62,198 bases of DNA from an uncultured Lachnospiraceae bacterium (GTDB lineage: Bacteria; Bacillota; Clostridia; Lachnospirales; Lachnospiraceae): assembly GCA_947177165.1 (NCBI GenBank), contig CAMWTP010000033.1:1-62198 (forward strand), read 5' to 3'. The translations under genes and the position numbers were made by a program. This document shows, piece after piece, positions 43,343 to 52,962 of this stretch; position 1 is the stretch's first letter, and the number at the start of each line of letters is the position of its first letter. The notes under the pieces are model-generated. The model was not told the DNA's origin. It made no database searches and saw only the letters and a list, made by a program, of their open reading frames with translations.

Positions 43343-44602
43343 ATGGCATATTCGAGAGTAATAGAAAATTTTTTACGGTATGTAACGATTGACACACAGT
43401 CAGCGGAGGAGTCATCGGACAGGGTGCCCTCGACGGAAAAACAGCGAAATCTGGCAAAACTGCTGTATCGGGAATTGACAGAGCTCGGCGCGGAGGATGT
43501 GCGCTATGACGAGGAGCACAGTTATGTCTATGCAGTGATTCCGTCCAACCTGGACGCTGCCCCGTCCGCATCGGGCAAGGGGAAGGTGCCTGCGGTGGGA
43601 TTTATCGCGCACATGGATACGGCGCCTGCGGTGAGCGGGGAGAATGTCAATCCGAGAGTGATTGACCATTATGACGGGAACGACATCGTTCTGAATGAAG
43701 AGAAGAATATTGTGACGTACGTATCGGATTTTCCTGCACTGAAAAATTGCAAAGGGAAGCGTCTGATCGTAACGGACGGCAATACACTGCTCGGCGGTGA
43801 TGACAAGGCCGGTGTCGCGGAGATTATGGCTATGGCAGAGCATTTGCTGACGCATCCGGAGATCAGGCATGGAAAGGTATGCATCGGTTTTACGCCGGAC
43901 GAGGAAGTCGGGAACGGCGTTGCGTACTTTGATATCAAGGGCTTTGGGGCGGATTACGCCTACACCGTGGACGGCGGTATGCTCGGAGATATGAGCTATG
44001 AGTGCTTTAACGCGGCGGGAGCGGTCCTCACGGTCACTGGAAAGAGCGTACATCCGGGCTATGCCAAAAATATCATGAAAAATGCCATCAGGCTTGCGTA
44101 TGAATTTCAGGGTGCCCTCCCGGACGAATGCCCTGAGAACACGGAGGGATATGAGGGATTTTATCATGTGGACAGTATGAAGGGAAATGTGGAAAAAGTC
44201 GTCGCGGAGTACATTATCCGGGATCATGACAGGGCAAAATTTGAGAAGAGAAAGGCTGTATTTGCACAGACAGCAGAGGAGCTGAACAAAAAATATGGAG
44301 AAAATACGTTCAGCGTGGAGATAACCGACTCTTACTGCAACATGCGTGAGATGATTGAGAAAGAGATGTATATTGTGGACAATGCAGCCCGGGCGATGAA
44401 GCAGGCGGGGGTAGAACCAGCGATATCAGCGATACGGGGCGGCACGGATGGAGCGCGGCTGTCCTTTGACGGACTTCTGTGCCCGAATCTCTGTACGGGA
44501 TCAGAAGGACACCATGGCCGAAATGAGTTTGCCTGCATCGAGGACATGGAGAAGATTGTGGAAATACTGTTAAATATTATCACGATAACGGCAGGCGTAT
44601 AG
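43343..44602 (+). CDS. pepT: Peptidase T (tripeptide aminopeptidase)
   Basis: 419 residues of the M20B metallopeptidase family, the usual length. Zinc ligand regions: GFIAHMDTAPA, LGGDDKAGVAEIM, FTPDEEVGNG, TVDGG, and C-terminal EGHHGRNEFACIEDM. VTGKSVHPGYAKN is the dimerisation-domain histidine motif. It removes the N-terminal residue of tripeptides in the cytoplasm. AAAGGAGAG before the ATG. Flanked by terminators, so monocistronic. Confidence 0.97.
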   Translation: MAYSRVIENFLRYVTIDTQSAEESSDRVPSTEKQRNLAKLLYRELTELGAEDVRYDEEHSYVYAVIPSNLDAAPSASGKGKVPAVGFIAHMDTAPAVSGENVNPRVIDHYDGNDIVLNEEKNIVTYVSDFPALKNCKGKRLIVTDGNTLLGGDDKAGVAEIMAMAEHLLTHPEIRHGKVCIGFTPDEEVGNGVAYFDIKGFGADYAYTVDGGMLGDMSYECFNAAGAVLTVTGKSVHPGYAKNIMKNAIRLAYEFQGALPDECPENTEGYEGFYHVDSMKGNVEKVVAEYIIRDHDRAKFEKRKAVFAQTAEELNKKYGENTFSVEITDSYCNMREMIEKEMYIVDNAARAMKQAGVEPAISAIRGGTDGARLSFDGLLCPNLCTGSEGHHGRNEFACIEDMEKIVEILLNIITITAGV

Positions 44603-44660
44603 CAGGATTTTTGTCTTTGCGACGCGAACAGACAAAATCCGCTATGGAACTTTTTCTTAT
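44601..44660 (+). terminator. Terminator of pepT
   Basis: AGCAGGATTTTTGTCT (44601-44616) pairs imperfectly with AGACAAAATCCGCT (44630-44643), with TTTTTCTTATTT downstream. Confidence 0.65.
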
Positions 44661-44664
44661 TTAA

Positions 44665-44673
44665 TGGTATACT
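44665..44673 (+). promoter_or_regulatory. Extended -10 promoter of gdpP-rplI-dnaB
   Basis: TGGTATACT is an extended -10. The -35 region is weak. The leader to the gdpP ATG is about 110 bases. Confidence 0.5.
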
Positions 44674-44787
44674 ATCTATGGACATAAGCGCATAAGGAAT
44701 TTTAATACAATTTTTCGTATCCCGAAGTGCATTTACAGTTACTGTTCACTCCCTCATCAAAGCAGAGGGAATCGGGAGGTATTATAC

Positions 44788-46830
44788 ATGAAGCAAAAAG
44801 TGAAAATAAAAGGACACCTGAGAGCATATCTTCAGACTACCCTGATTTTGGGAATATTGCTGATGCTGGTAAATATCGGAATCTACTTTCTTAATATAAA
44901 GGCGGGTATCTGCGTTTCAGGATTTCTGGTAGTCTATCTGATTGCTATGCTTACTTTATTATATCGGAACAGGCCGGTTATTATGAATGAATTCATCAAT
45001 TTTGCGACGCAGTATGGACAGATTCAGAGAACACTTCTGTGGGATTTAGAGCTGCCTCATGTGTTGATGGATGATGACGGCAGGATTATATGGATGAACG
45101 CGGCCTTTGAGCGGGTGATACATAAGGAGAAGGGGTATCGCAAGCCGATTACGACAGTGTTTTCTGCTGTCACGAAGGACATGCTCGAGTTTGAGCAGGA
45201 TACTGAGATGGAGATTGCACATGAGGAACACGAGTACGTGTTCAAGATGAAGCGGATTTCCATCGAGAATGTTTTGGACAACAGCGAGGTAATCGAGAGC
45301 GCCGGGAATGAGAATTTCTTGATTGCGGGCTATCTGTTTGATGAAACTGCGTTGAAATCTGCACTGCGCGATCGCGATGAGCAGAGTGTTGCGGTGGGGA
45401 TGATCTACATTGACAATTACGACGAAGCGCTGGAGAGTGTCGAGGATGTCAGAAGGTCGCTGCTGATGGCGCTGATAGACAGGAAGATTAACAAGTATAT
45501 CGCATCGATCGATGGGATTGTCCGAAAGACAGAGAAAGACAAATATCTGGTCATTATGCGCAAGAAGGCGCTGATGAATTTAAAGGAATCGCGGTTTGAA
45601 CTCTTAGAGGATGTCAAGACCGTGAATATCGGAAATGAGATGGCTGTGACAGTGAGTATCGGCGTGGGGGTTGACGCACCTACATATGCCCAGAATGCTG
45701 AGTTTGCTCGCACCGCAATCGACCTGGCGCTGGGGCGCGGCGGTGATCAGGCGGTGGTGAAGTCACCGGATTCCATTGTCTATTATGGCGGCAAGAGTCA
45801 GCAGATTGAGAAAAATACGCGTGTGAAGGCGCGTGTGAAAGCGAATGCCCTGCAGGAGATTATCACAAGTAAGGATAAGGTGCTGATCATGGGACACCGC
45901 CTGGCAGATGCCGATGCGTTCGGGGCGGCGGTGGGGATCAGCTGTATCGCAAGGGCGCTTGGCAGAAAGCCGCATATTGTCATCAATGACATCACGACTT
46001 CTGTGAAGCCGCTGGTGGAACTGTTCCGGGACAGGAATATCTACGAGGAAGATTTTATTATAGGAAGCACAGAAGCGCTGGAGACAGCCGACAACAGCAC
46101 AGTGCTTGTCGTTGTGGATGTCAATAAGCCGAGTATCACGGAGTGCCCGGATTTGATCAAGAGCTGCAAGACCGTTGTGGTCCTGGACCATCACAGACAG
46201 GGTTCGGAAGTCATAGAGAATGCGACGCTATCCTATGTGGAGCCGTACGCGTCGAGCACCTGCGAGATGGTGGCGGAGGTCGTGCAGTATATCGCAGGTA
46301 CGGTCAAGGTGCGCAGCAATGAAGCGGACTGTATGTACTCCGGCATCATGGTTGACACGAATAATTTTACGGCAAAGACAGGTGTCAGAACCTTTGAGGC
46401 GGCTGCGTTTCTCCGCAGATGCGGGGCCGATGTGACGAGAGTCCGCAAGATGTTCCGCGACGGCGCAAGGGAGTACAAGGCAAAAGCCGAGACGGTGCGC
46501 AGCGCTGAGATTTACAAGAATGCATACGCTATGGGCATCTGTCCATCGGAGGGACTGGACAGTCCGACAGAGATTGGCGCGCAGGCAGCCAATGAGCTGC
46601 TGGGCATCAATGGCATCAAGGCAAGCTTTGTCGTGACCGAGTACAATGGCAAGATCTATATATCCGCGCGGTCGATCGATGAGGTCAACGTGCAGATTAT
46701 CATGGAGCGGCTTGGCGGCGGCGGGCACATGAATATCGCCGGCGCGCAGCTGACAGACACGACTCCTGAGCGGGCAGTATTTGTCGTGAAGGAGACCCTG
46801 AATCAGATGTTGGAAGAGGGCGCTATATAA
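44788..46830 (+). CDS. gdpP: GdpP-like cyclic-di-AMP phosphodiesterase
   Basis: 680 residues: two membrane segments (about 13-60), a PAS-like domain (80-165), a degenerate GGDEF domain (about 195-325, GGDQAVVK at 318), and a DHH/DHHA1 phosphodiesterase domain with MGHRLADADAFGAAVG (368-383), VVVLDHHRQG (DHH 467-469), GIMVDTNNFT and C-terminal ERLGGGGHMNIAGAQ. It hydrolyses c-di-AMP, which controls potassium and osmotic balance. AGGTATTATAC leader with GGGAGG site. First gene of the conserved gdpP-rplI-dnaB operon. Confidence 0.96.
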   Translation: MKQKVKIKGHLRAYLQTTLILGILLMLVNIGIYFLNIKAGICVSGFLVVYLIAMLTLLYRNRPVIMNEFINFATQYGQIQRTLLWDLELPHVLMDDDGRIIWMNAAFERVIHKEKGYRKPITTVFSAVTKDMLEFEQDTEMEIAHEEHEYVFKMKRISIENVLDNSEVIESAGNENFLIAGYLFDETALKSALRDRDEQSVAVGMIYIDNYDEALESVEDVRRSLLMALIDRKINKYIASIDGIVRKTEKDKYLVIMRKKALMNLKESRFELLEDVKTVNIGNEMAVTVSIGVGVDAPTYAQNAEFARTAIDLALGRGGDQAVVKSPDSIVYYGGKSQQIEKNTRVKARVKANALQEIITSKDKVLIMGHRLADADAFGAAVGISCIARALGRKPHIVINDITTSVKPLVELFRDRNIYEEDFIIGSTEALETADNSTVLVVVDVNKPSITECPDLIKSCKTVVVLDHHRQGSEVIENATLSYVEPYASSTCEMVAEVVQYIAGTVKVRSNEADCMYSGIMVDTNNFTAKTGVRTFEAAAFLRRCGADVTRVRKMFRDGAREYKAKAETVRSAEIYKNAYAMGICPSEGLDSPTEIGAQAANELLGINGIKASFVVTEYNGKIYISARSIDEVNVQIIMERLGGGGHMNIAGAQLTDTTPERAVFVVKETLNQMLEEGAI

Positions 46831-46887
46831 GAAGTGAAAATGCTTTCGTATATGGCAGTTTCACATTACAGAAAGGACAAAAGTATC

Positions 46888-47334
46888 ATGAAAATAATAT
46901 TGTTGGAGGATGTAAAATCCGTAGGAAAAAAAGGTGATCTGGTAGAGATCAAGGAGGGTTATGCCAAGAATTTCATCATTCCCAAAAAGCTGGGAGTGGA
47001 GGCCACAGATGCGAATAGAAATACGCTGAAACTGCAGAAGCAGAATGAGGAGAAGATTGCCAGGGAGCAGCTCGAGGCTGCGCAGGCTCTCGCTGCAGAG
47101 ATTGAGGAGATGACAGTCAGGGTTGAGATTAAGGGCGGCGAAGGCGGAAAGACATTTGGCTCCGTGTCCTCCAAGGAGATTGCAAAGGCAGTGGCAGACC
47201 AGTACGGCAAGGAAATTGACAAGAAGAAGATACAGCTTGGCGAGGCGATCAAGGCGGCGGGAACCCATGAGGTTACAGTGAAGCTGCATCCCAAGGTGTC
47301 AGCGAAGCTCAGAGTGCACGTTGCCAGTGTGTAG
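46888..47334 (+). CDS. rplI: 50S ribosomal protein L9
   Basis: 148 residues: N-terminal globular domain (MKIILLEDVKSVGKKGDLVE, GYAKNFIIPKKLGVEAT), a long connecting helix, and C-terminal domain (GKTFGSVSSKEIAKAV, HEVTVKLHPKVSAKLRVHV). Start at 46888 because the mature L9 sequence begins there with AGAAAGGA upstream. It binds domain V of 23S rRNA. Confidence 0.98.
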   Translation: MKIILLEDVKSVGKKGDLVEIKEGYAKNFIIPKKLGVEATDANRNTLKLQKQNEEKIAREQLEAAQALAAEIEEMTVRVEIKGGEGGKTFGSVSSKEIAKAVADQYGKEIDKKKIQLGEAIKAAGTHEVTVKLHPKVSAKLRVHVASV

Positions 47335-47345
47335 GAGGTTGCGCG

Positions 47346-48686
47346 ATGCCAGAGATGGATGAGGCGGTTTTAAAGAGGATTCTGCCTCACAGCATTGAGG
47401 CAGAGCAGTCGGTCATCGGTTCCATGTTGATGGACAAGGAAGCGATTACCATAGCAAGTGAGCAGATCAGCGGAGAGGACTTTTACGGCAAACAGTATGG
47501 CATTCTCTTTGATGCCATGGTGGAGCTGGGCGACGAGGGAAAGCCTGTTGACCTTGTGACACTGCAGGAGCGGCTCAAGGAAAAGGGCGTTCCGCCTGAG
47601 ATCTACAGTCTCGAGTACATAAAGGATGTCATGACTGCGGTGCCGACTTCGGCAAACATTAAGCATTATGCAAACATCGTCGCGGAGAAAGCAGTTCTCA
47701 GAAAGCTGATCCGCGTCAACGAAGAGATCGCGAACAGCTGCTATGCGCAGAATGACTCGTTAGAGTCCATATTGGAGACTTCGGAGAAGAGCATCTTTGA
47801 TATTATCCAGAAGCGAAACAGCGGTGATTTTGTACCGATCAGACAGGTTGTCATGAATGCGATGAATCTGATCGAGGAGGCATCCAGGAACAAGGGTGCT
47901 GTGACAGGGATTGCGACCGGATTTCTCGATCTGGATTACAAGACTGCGGGAATGCAGCCTTCCGATCTGATACTGGTCGCGGCGCGTCCCTCGATGGGAA
48001 AGACGGCGTTTGTGTTAAATATTGCACAGCATGTGGCATTTTACGACAAGAAATCCGTTGCGATCTTTTCATTGGAGATGTCCAAAGAACAGCTGGTCAA
48101 CCGTCTGTTATCCTTGGAATCCAAGGTGAACTCACAGGCGATCAGGACAGGAAACATGAAGGATGACGAGTGGGAGCGCCTGATTGAGAGCGCCGATGTG
48201 ATCGGCAGGTCGGGACTGCTGATTGACGACACGCCGGGCATCAGCATCGGGGAACTCCGCTCCAAGTGCAGGAAGTTTAAGCTTGAGTATGATTTGCAAA
48301 TGATCATTATCGATTATCTGCAGCTGATGACAGGCTCGGGGAAGAATAATGAGTCGAGGCAGCAGGAGATCTCGGAGATCTCGAGGTCGTTAAAGGCTCT
48401 GGCGCGTGAGCTTCACGTGCCGGTGATAGCGCTTTCCCAGCTCTCGCGTGCTGTGGAACAGAGGCCGGATCACAGACCGATGCTCTCCGATCTGAGAGAG
48501 TCGGGGGCTATCGAGCAGGATGCCGACGTTGTCATGTTTATCTATCGCGATGACTACTACAACAAGGACACCGAATTGAAAAATGTGGCTGAGATCATCA
48601 TTGCGAAACAGAGAAACGGTGCGATCGGCACGATCAATCTGGCGTGGCTGCCGGATTACACGCAATTTGCAAATTTAGCGAAATAA
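47346..48686 (+). CDS. dnaB: Replicative DNA helicase
   Basis: 446 residues. N-terminal DnaB domain (RILPHSIEAEQSVIGSMLMD), linker helix, and RecA-like ATPase with Walker A AARPSMGKTAF, Walker B MIIIDYLQLM, SQLSRAVEQRPDHRP and arginine-finger region ESGAIEQDADVVMFIYRDDY. Hexameric 5'-3' helicase of the replication fork. AGGAGG precedes the ATG. Last gene of the operon. Confidence 0.98.
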   Translation: MPEMDEAVLKRILPHSIEAEQSVIGSMLMDKEAITIASEQISGEDFYGKQYGILFDAMVELGDEGKPVDLVTLQERLKEKGVPPEIYSLEYIKDVMTAVPTSANIKHYANIVAEKAVLRKLIRVNEEIANSCYAQNDSLESILETSEKSIFDIIQKRNSGDFVPIRQVVMNAMNLIEEASRNKGAVTGIATGFLDLDYKTAGMQPSDLILVAARPSMGKTAFVLNIAQHVAFYDKKSVAIFSLEMSKEQLVNRLLSLESKVNSQAIRTGNMKDDEWERLIESADVIGRSGLLIDDTPGISIGELRSKCRKFKLEYDLQMIIIDYLQLMTGSGKNNESRQQEISEISRSLKALARELHVPVIALSQLSRAVEQRPDHRPMLSDLRESGAIEQDADVVMFIYRDDYYNKDTELKNVAEIIIAKQRNGAIGTINLAWLPDYTQFANLAK

Positions 48687-48703
48687 TACATAAAAAGTTA
48701 CAG

Positions 48704-48746
48704 AAGAGGACATGGCGATTTCCAAGTGAGAACCAGTCCTCTTTTT
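48704..48746 (+). terminator. Terminator of gdpP-rplI-dnaB
   Basis: AAGAGGAC (48704-48711) pairs with GTCCTCTT, then TTTCTAT. The 24-base loop can form a small inner TGG/CCA stem. Confidence 0.75.
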
Positions 48747-48798
48747 CTATATAGAATCGACAAAATGGTATCATAAATGACAAGAAAGGAGTTTTAGA

Positions 48799-49743
48799 GT
48801 GGTAAAGGAAAAGTATTTGATCAACGAAGCTGCAAAGGAAGTGCATGTGGAATCACATGTTTTAAGGTACTGGGAGGAGGAACTGGCGCTGCCTATCAAG
48901 CGAAATGAGCAGGGGCACAGGATTTACACACAGGAGGATATCGACAGGTTTATTGTGATCAAAGACCTGAAAGATCAAGGATTGCAGTTAAAGGCGGTAA
49001 AGACAATATTAGACCAGGTACATAGTGATAATGGAGGCGGGGAGGATATGAGGGCAGACAATCCATTTGCACAAAAGCAGTTGACGAAAATTTCAAAATC
49101 AGGGGAGGCAAAGATGGCGGAGATAAAAAATTCAGAGGATACGAAATGGAGCGAGCGGTTCAGCAGAAAGCATGATATGGTAGCGAAGGCATCAGGTACA
49201 GAGGGAAGCGGTAATAGTCCTGACGATGGCAGCAGGACAGAGACGAAAAATATGATCGAGATCAAAGAGATGCGATCGCTTGACGAGCGCCCGGACTATT
49301 CCCGGAACGACCGGCTTCCTGAGGCGGGACAGGCTCAGACACTCAGACTGCAGTATCTGTTTCAGAAACTGATCAAGGATGCAGTGGCTGCCAATAATAA
49401 GGAGATGGCAGATCAGCTGGTTGCGCGCATCAGTGAGAATGTGAAGGGGGATCTGTGCAAGGAGCTTGACTATCAGTTCCGTCTCATGGAAGAGCGCGAC
49501 GAGGAGCGGGTGAACAGCAGGCATGAACAGGAGGACAAGCGCAATGAGGAGTACTATAAGCGGATAGATGAACTGCTGCGCCAGTACAGCGGCAAAAATG
49601 GCAGATTTAAAGATCGGAATAAGGAAAAAAACAAGGAGAAGCAGAAGGAAAAGACGATTGAATTTCCCAATTCCAAGGAAAAGGGAGAGTCGAAGGCGAA
49701 GAAGGAGTTCCACTTTTTTAAAAAGGCTGTCGAGGCGAAATAA
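48799..49743 (+). CDS. MerR-type HTH protein with long charged C-terminus
   Basis: 314 residues. An N-terminal MerR HTH (LINEAAKEVHVESHVLRYWE, GHRIYTQEDIDRFIVIKDLK) is followed by a disordered segment, a predicted coiled coil (about 180-265) and a Lys/Glu-rich tail (RNKEKNKEKQKEKTIEF). Such proteins, including RacA-like ones, bind DNA and may have chromosome-organisation roles. No ligand domain of classical MerR regulators. GTG start with AAAGGAG upstream. Confidence 0.85.
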   Translation: MVKEKYLINEAAKEVHVESHVLRYWEEELALPIKRNEQGHRIYTQEDIDRFIVIKDLKDQGLQLKAVKTILDQVHSDNGGGEDMRADNPFAQKQLTKISKSGEAKMAEIKNSEDTKWSERFSRKHDMVAKASGTEGSGNSPDDGSRTETKNMIEIKEMRSLDERPDYSRNDRLPEAGQAQTLRLQYLFQKLIKDAVAANNKEMADQLVARISENVKGDLCKELDYQFRLMEERDEERVNSRHEQEDKRNEEYYKRIDELLRQYSGKNGRFKDRNKEKNKEKQKEKTIEFPNSKEKGESKAKKEFHFFKKAVEAK

Positions 49744-49774
49744 AAAATGTGCTGCCGCTTGGCAGCACATTTTT
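49743..49774. terminator. Bidirectional terminator
   Basis: Perfect 14-bp stem AAAAATGTGCTGCC / GGCAGCACATTTTT with a GCTT loop, between the MerR-like gene (+) and the ferredoxin gene (-). Confidence 0.92.
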
Positions 49775-49792
49775 AACATGTAACAGGATCAA

Positions 49793-49963
49793 TTATGCCT
49801 GATCGATAGAGCCTGTAGGGCATGCGCCTGCGCAGGAACCGCAGTCGATGCACTTATCTGCGTCGATCTCGAACTTGCCATCACCCATGCTGATTGCGCC
49901 AACCGGACACTGAGACTCACAAGCCCCACAAGATACGCATGCATCTGAAATCTGATATGCCAT
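49793..49963 (-). CDS. 2[4Fe-4S] ferredoxin
   Basis: 56 residues with two clostridial cluster motifs: CVSCGACESQCPVGAI and CIDCGSCAGACPTGSI. Small electron carrier, likely used by pyruvate oxidation or hydrogenase systems. A role in reducing PflA is possible given that the pflA gene is next on this strand. ATG at 49963 with AAGGAGGA ten bases upstream. The 200-base gap to pflA is AT-rich with no other feature except a short GGTCTG/CAGACC stem near 50162-50181. Confidence 0.95.
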   Translation of the reverse strand: MAYQISDACVSCGACESQCPVGAISMGDGKFEIDADKCIDCGSCAGACPTGSIDQA

Positions 49964-50206
49964 AGTACAAATTCCTCCTTTTATCATTCAATTAATTATG
50001 TTGCAGCAGACCGTATCACTTTCAGCCGCTGCTCTCACAGCCATATGACAGGTACTTGAAATAGTTTGATAAATACTTGTCAATACAGATATTTTAATAT
50101 AAATTCATAGGAAATACAAGGTATAAAGTATAAAATATTATAAAGTATCCCATTAAATACACGGTCTGGCGGCTGTCAGACCATTTGTTCTCTTATGGGC
50201 AGTTCC

Positions 50207-50965
50207 TTATCTGGCCGGGAGACCGCGCCGTTCCCGGATACCGTTCAGAATATGCTGTTTCAGCTGGGGAACCTTGCTCTTATCCATCTCGGGAACACCC
50301 TCTAGGCGGTATTTCATGCCAAGCTCATCGTATTTCTTCTTGCCCATTGTGTGGTAGGGGAGAACGTCGAGTGCCTTGAGGTTTTTGAGTCCGCCAATAA
50401 AGTAACCCAGTCGGTGCAGGTCTTCCGGATCGTCTGTGATGCCGGGGACAACGACATGGCGGATCCAGATTTCCACATTCCTGCTGTCAAGGTACTCTGC
50501 GAAGGCGAGGATGCCGTCATTTGGCTGCTGCACCAGCTCCTTGTGCTTCTCAGGGTCAATATGTTTGATGTCAAGCATCACGAGATCTGTCACCTCACAC
50601 AGCTTGTCCAGTTTGGCAAGCCACTCCGGATTGCCGTCTGGCCGGTAAGCGATGCCGGAGCTGTCCAGACAGGTGTGAATCCCGCGCTCGTGTGCCATCG
50701 TGAAGAGCTCCAGCAGGAAATCAATCTGCATCAGCGGTTCTCCTCCGGTCACGGTGATGCCGCCTCCGTTGTAAAAAGGCTTATTCCGCTCATAATTTTC
50801 CAGAATCTCCTCCGGTTCCATCAGTGTTCCGGCATTCATCTCCCAAGTATCCGGATTGTGGCAGTAAGCACATCTCATAGGACAGCCCTGCACAAAGACA
50901 ACATAGCGGACGCCGGGGCCGTCAACTGTTCCAAATGATTCTAAAGAGTGTATTCTTCCTTGCAT
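50207..50965 (-). CDS. pflA: Pyruvate formate-lyase activating enzyme
   Basis: 252 residues, a radical SAM enzyme with the CPMRCAYCHNPDTW cluster motif (CxxxCxxC) near the N-terminus, the GGGITVTGGEPLMQ SAM-binding glycines, and DLVMLDIKH. It abstracts a hydrogen from the glycyl-radical site of PFL. Here the target glycine is on a separate small protein (53671-53916). Start at 50965 with AAGGTTG upstream. It lies 2.7 kb downstream of grcA on the same strand but is separated by plus-strand genes, so it has its own promoter. Confidence 0.95.
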   Translation of the reverse strand: MQGRIHSLESFGTVDGPGVRYVVFVQGCPMRCAYCHNPDTWEMNAGTLMEPEEILENYERNKPFYNGGGITVTGGEPLMQIDFLLELFTMAHERGIHTCLDSSGIAYRPDGNPEWLAKLDKLCEVTDLVMLDIKHIDPEKHKELVQQPNDGILAFAEYLDSRNVEIWIRHVVVPGITDDPEDLHRLGYFIGGLKNLKALDVLPYHTMGKKKYDELGMKYRLEGVPEMDKSKVPQLKQHILNGIRERRGLPAR

Positions 50966-51041
50966 AATATCAACCTTTCCTGTATCGTAATAATTTGATA
51001 TATTCATTATAACCTATTTTTTACAATAGAGATATATTTTT

Positions 51042-51070
51042 GGGACACTTTTTTCTATTTCGCCGTCTAA
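51042..51070 (+). promoter_or_regulatory. ECF-type promoter, probably autoregulated
   Basis: GGGACAC (51042-51048), 15-base spacer, CGTCTAA (51064-51070). This pattern of a GAC-containing -35 and a CGTC -10 is typical of ECF sigma factors and lies 90 bases before the ECF gene it would control. Confidence 0.6.
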
Positions 51071-51159
51071 TGTATGTAAGGAACAGTCGCGGCAGTTCCT
51101 GGAGAAATGATCATTCTTTACATAGGAAAATAAAAATCAAACAGAGAGGAAAGAGCGGC

Positions 51160-51711
51160 ATGAATAACCTGGTAAAACGTGCCCAGAGAGGGGACGCCGA
51201 TGCGTTTACGGAGTTGATGCAGTCACAGATGCAGAATCTGTACAAAGCGGCGCGGGCAATCCTGAACAACGACGAGGATGTCGCAGATGCCGTGGCGGAC
51301 ACACTGCTTGTCTGCTGGGAAAAAATAGCGCAGCTTAGGAAGGTCGAGTTTTTTCGGACATGGATGACGAAGATCCTGATCAATAAGTGCAACGATATCC
51401 TGCGGAGAGGGAAGGAGCTGCACTACGACAATGAGCTGCAGGAGTTTCCGGAGGAGACGCAGGAATACAATAACGTGGAGTGGATGGAAGTGATGAAATG
51501 TCTGGACGAAAAGTACAGGCTGGTGATGATTCTCTACTACGTAAATGGACTGACGACTGCACAGATCAGCGAGGTGTTGAACATGCCTGCGAGTACTGTG
51601 CGGACGCGGCTGGCAAGAGGGCGCGAACAGATAGCGGCGTCCTGTCAGATGGATGAGACGCACAACGGGAATCGGAATGTGGGTAAGAAACTGACAGTTT
51701 CTAAGCAGTAA
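51160..51711 (+). CDS. ECF-type RNA polymerase sigma factor
   Basis: 183 residues. Region 2: RGDADAFTELMQSQMQNLYK, DEDVADAVADTLLVCWEKI, FFRTWMTKILINKCNDILRR. Region 4: LDEKYRLVMILYYVNGLTTA, QISEVLNMPASTVRTRLARG. The ATG at 51160 follows GAGAGGAAA. Longer frames would include the promoter. Paired with the DUF4179 membrane protein downstream. Confidence 0.94.
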   Translation: MNNLVKRAQRGDADAFTELMQSQMQNLYKAARAILNNDEDVADAVADTLLVCWEKIAQLRKVEFFRTWMTKILINKCNDILRRGKELHYDNELQEFPEETQEYNNVEWMEVMKCLDEKYRLVMILYYVNGLTTAQISEVLNMPASTVRTRLARGREQIAASCQMDETHNGNRNVGKKLTVSKQ

Positions 51712-51724
51712 ACGGAGGTGGAAC

Positions 51725-52906
51725 ATGAAGAAGGAACATGCAGTCGAGACATTGCAGAGAGATATTGTGATTCCGGATATTGTCCAGCAGAGGGCGGATC
51801 TTGTATTTGAGCAGATTAAGAGCGGGAAAAGAGAAAATGGAGGAAAGGTAATGAGACATTCAGGAAAAGTGGTGCGAAAAGGAATCTGGGCTGCTGCTGC
51901 GGCAGCGGTGCTGGTATTAGGAACGGTGGCTTGTGCTGCCTATATGCACTGGAGCCGCGGAATGGAGGAAAAATTCAATGTCACGCAGGAGCAGAAGGCG
52001 TATCTGGAAGAGAGTCAGGTCACAATGCCGATGAACGACAGTGTAACGCAGGAGGGGATAACGGTCACATTACAGCAGAGTATTGCAGATGCCCATTATG
52101 TACACCTGTCATTCCGGGTGGACGGATATCACGTCGGGGAAGGGATACAGCCTGATTTTGAGTATGTGGTCACGACAGTGGACGGCGAACATCCCAGTTC
52201 GGTGGGGGGGAGGTTTTTTGATAACCTGCACCTCGACAACAATGGCAATTTTACGTATACTGACGGAACACCCGCCAGGGAGACCGCGGAGGGAAGTATT
52301 ATTGGAAAATATATCAATGATGACGGCAGTATGGAATATATCATGACATTGATGACAAACCGGCTGGATGACAGCTTTATCGGAAAGCCGATTCATATCG
52401 AGTTCCAAAATCTGGGGACAGTCAGCAAAGCGGCATATACGCCGGACATCGATGCCACATGGACGTTTGATTTTACTCTGGAGGCGTCAGAGCAGATCAG
52501 AACAGTCGAATTGTCGCAGCCGCTTGGGGACAGCGGCGCTACGGTGACAAAAGCGGAGCTCTCACCGATTTCATTTTATATTGAGTACTATTTCCCACTG
52601 CAGCTTGTTGCGATTGACGGGGAAGACCAGGACGGAAATGCGATTCAGTCCACAACATTTGCGGAGGCACCGCGGCTCACTGGTGTACTTCTCAAAGATG
52701 GGACAAAGCTTACCGGCATTGCGCAGTCCGGTTCTACAGGGTACAATTCTGACGACACAGACACGTATGTCCTGTATTGCGCAACAGACCATATTATCAA
52801 TCCGGCGGAGGTTGATGCGTTACTGTTTATCAAGGCAGAGGCGGAATCCCAGCAGGAGTATATTGATATGCCGGAGGAGAAATTGTATATTGTGCCGCTG
52901 AACTAG
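51725..52906 (+). CDS. DUF4179-type anti-sigma/sensor protein
   Basis: 393 residues: a cytoplasmic N-terminus of about 55 residues, one membrane segment (IWAAAAAAVLVLGTVACAAY) and an extracellular DUF4179-like region (WSRGMEEKFNVTQEQKAYLE, GITVTLQQSIADAHYVHLSF) followed by a beta-rich domain. It likely holds the ECF factor inactive until an envelope signal. AACGGAGGTG site, 13 bases after the sigma gene. Confidence 0.88.
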   Translation: MKKEHAVETLQRDIVIPDIVQQRADLVFEQIKSGKRENGGKVMRHSGKVVRKGIWAAAAAAVLVLGTVACAAYMHWSRGMEEKFNVTQEQKAYLEESQVTMPMNDSVTQEGITVTLQQSIADAHYVHLSFRVDGYHVGEGIQPDFEYVVTTVDGEHPSSVGGRFFDNLHLDNNGNFTYTDGTPARETAEGSIIGKYINDDGSMEYIMTLMTNRLDDSFIGKPIHIEFQNLGTVSKAAYTPDIDATWTFDFTLEASEQIRTVELSQPLGDSGATVTKAELSPISFYIEYYFPLQLVAIDGEDQDGNAIQSTTFAEAPRLTGVLLKDGTKLTGIAQSGSTGYNSDDTDTYVLYCATDHIINPAEVDALLFIKAEAESQQEYIDMPEEKLYIVPLN

Positions 52907-52925
52907 AAGCGGTAATAGAATGCAG

Positions 52926-52962
52926 ATGCATGGATTATGGAAATGATCCATGCATTTGTTGT
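52926..52962 (+). terminator. Terminator of the ECF/DUF4179 operon
   Basis: Perfect 10-bp stem ATGCATGGAT / ATCCATGCAT followed by TTGTTGTT. Confidence 0.8.

Noticed and set aside
43412..44227. 271-codon minus-strand frame within pepT
   Set aside because: Antisense to an intact peptidase T with all metal-ligand motifs.
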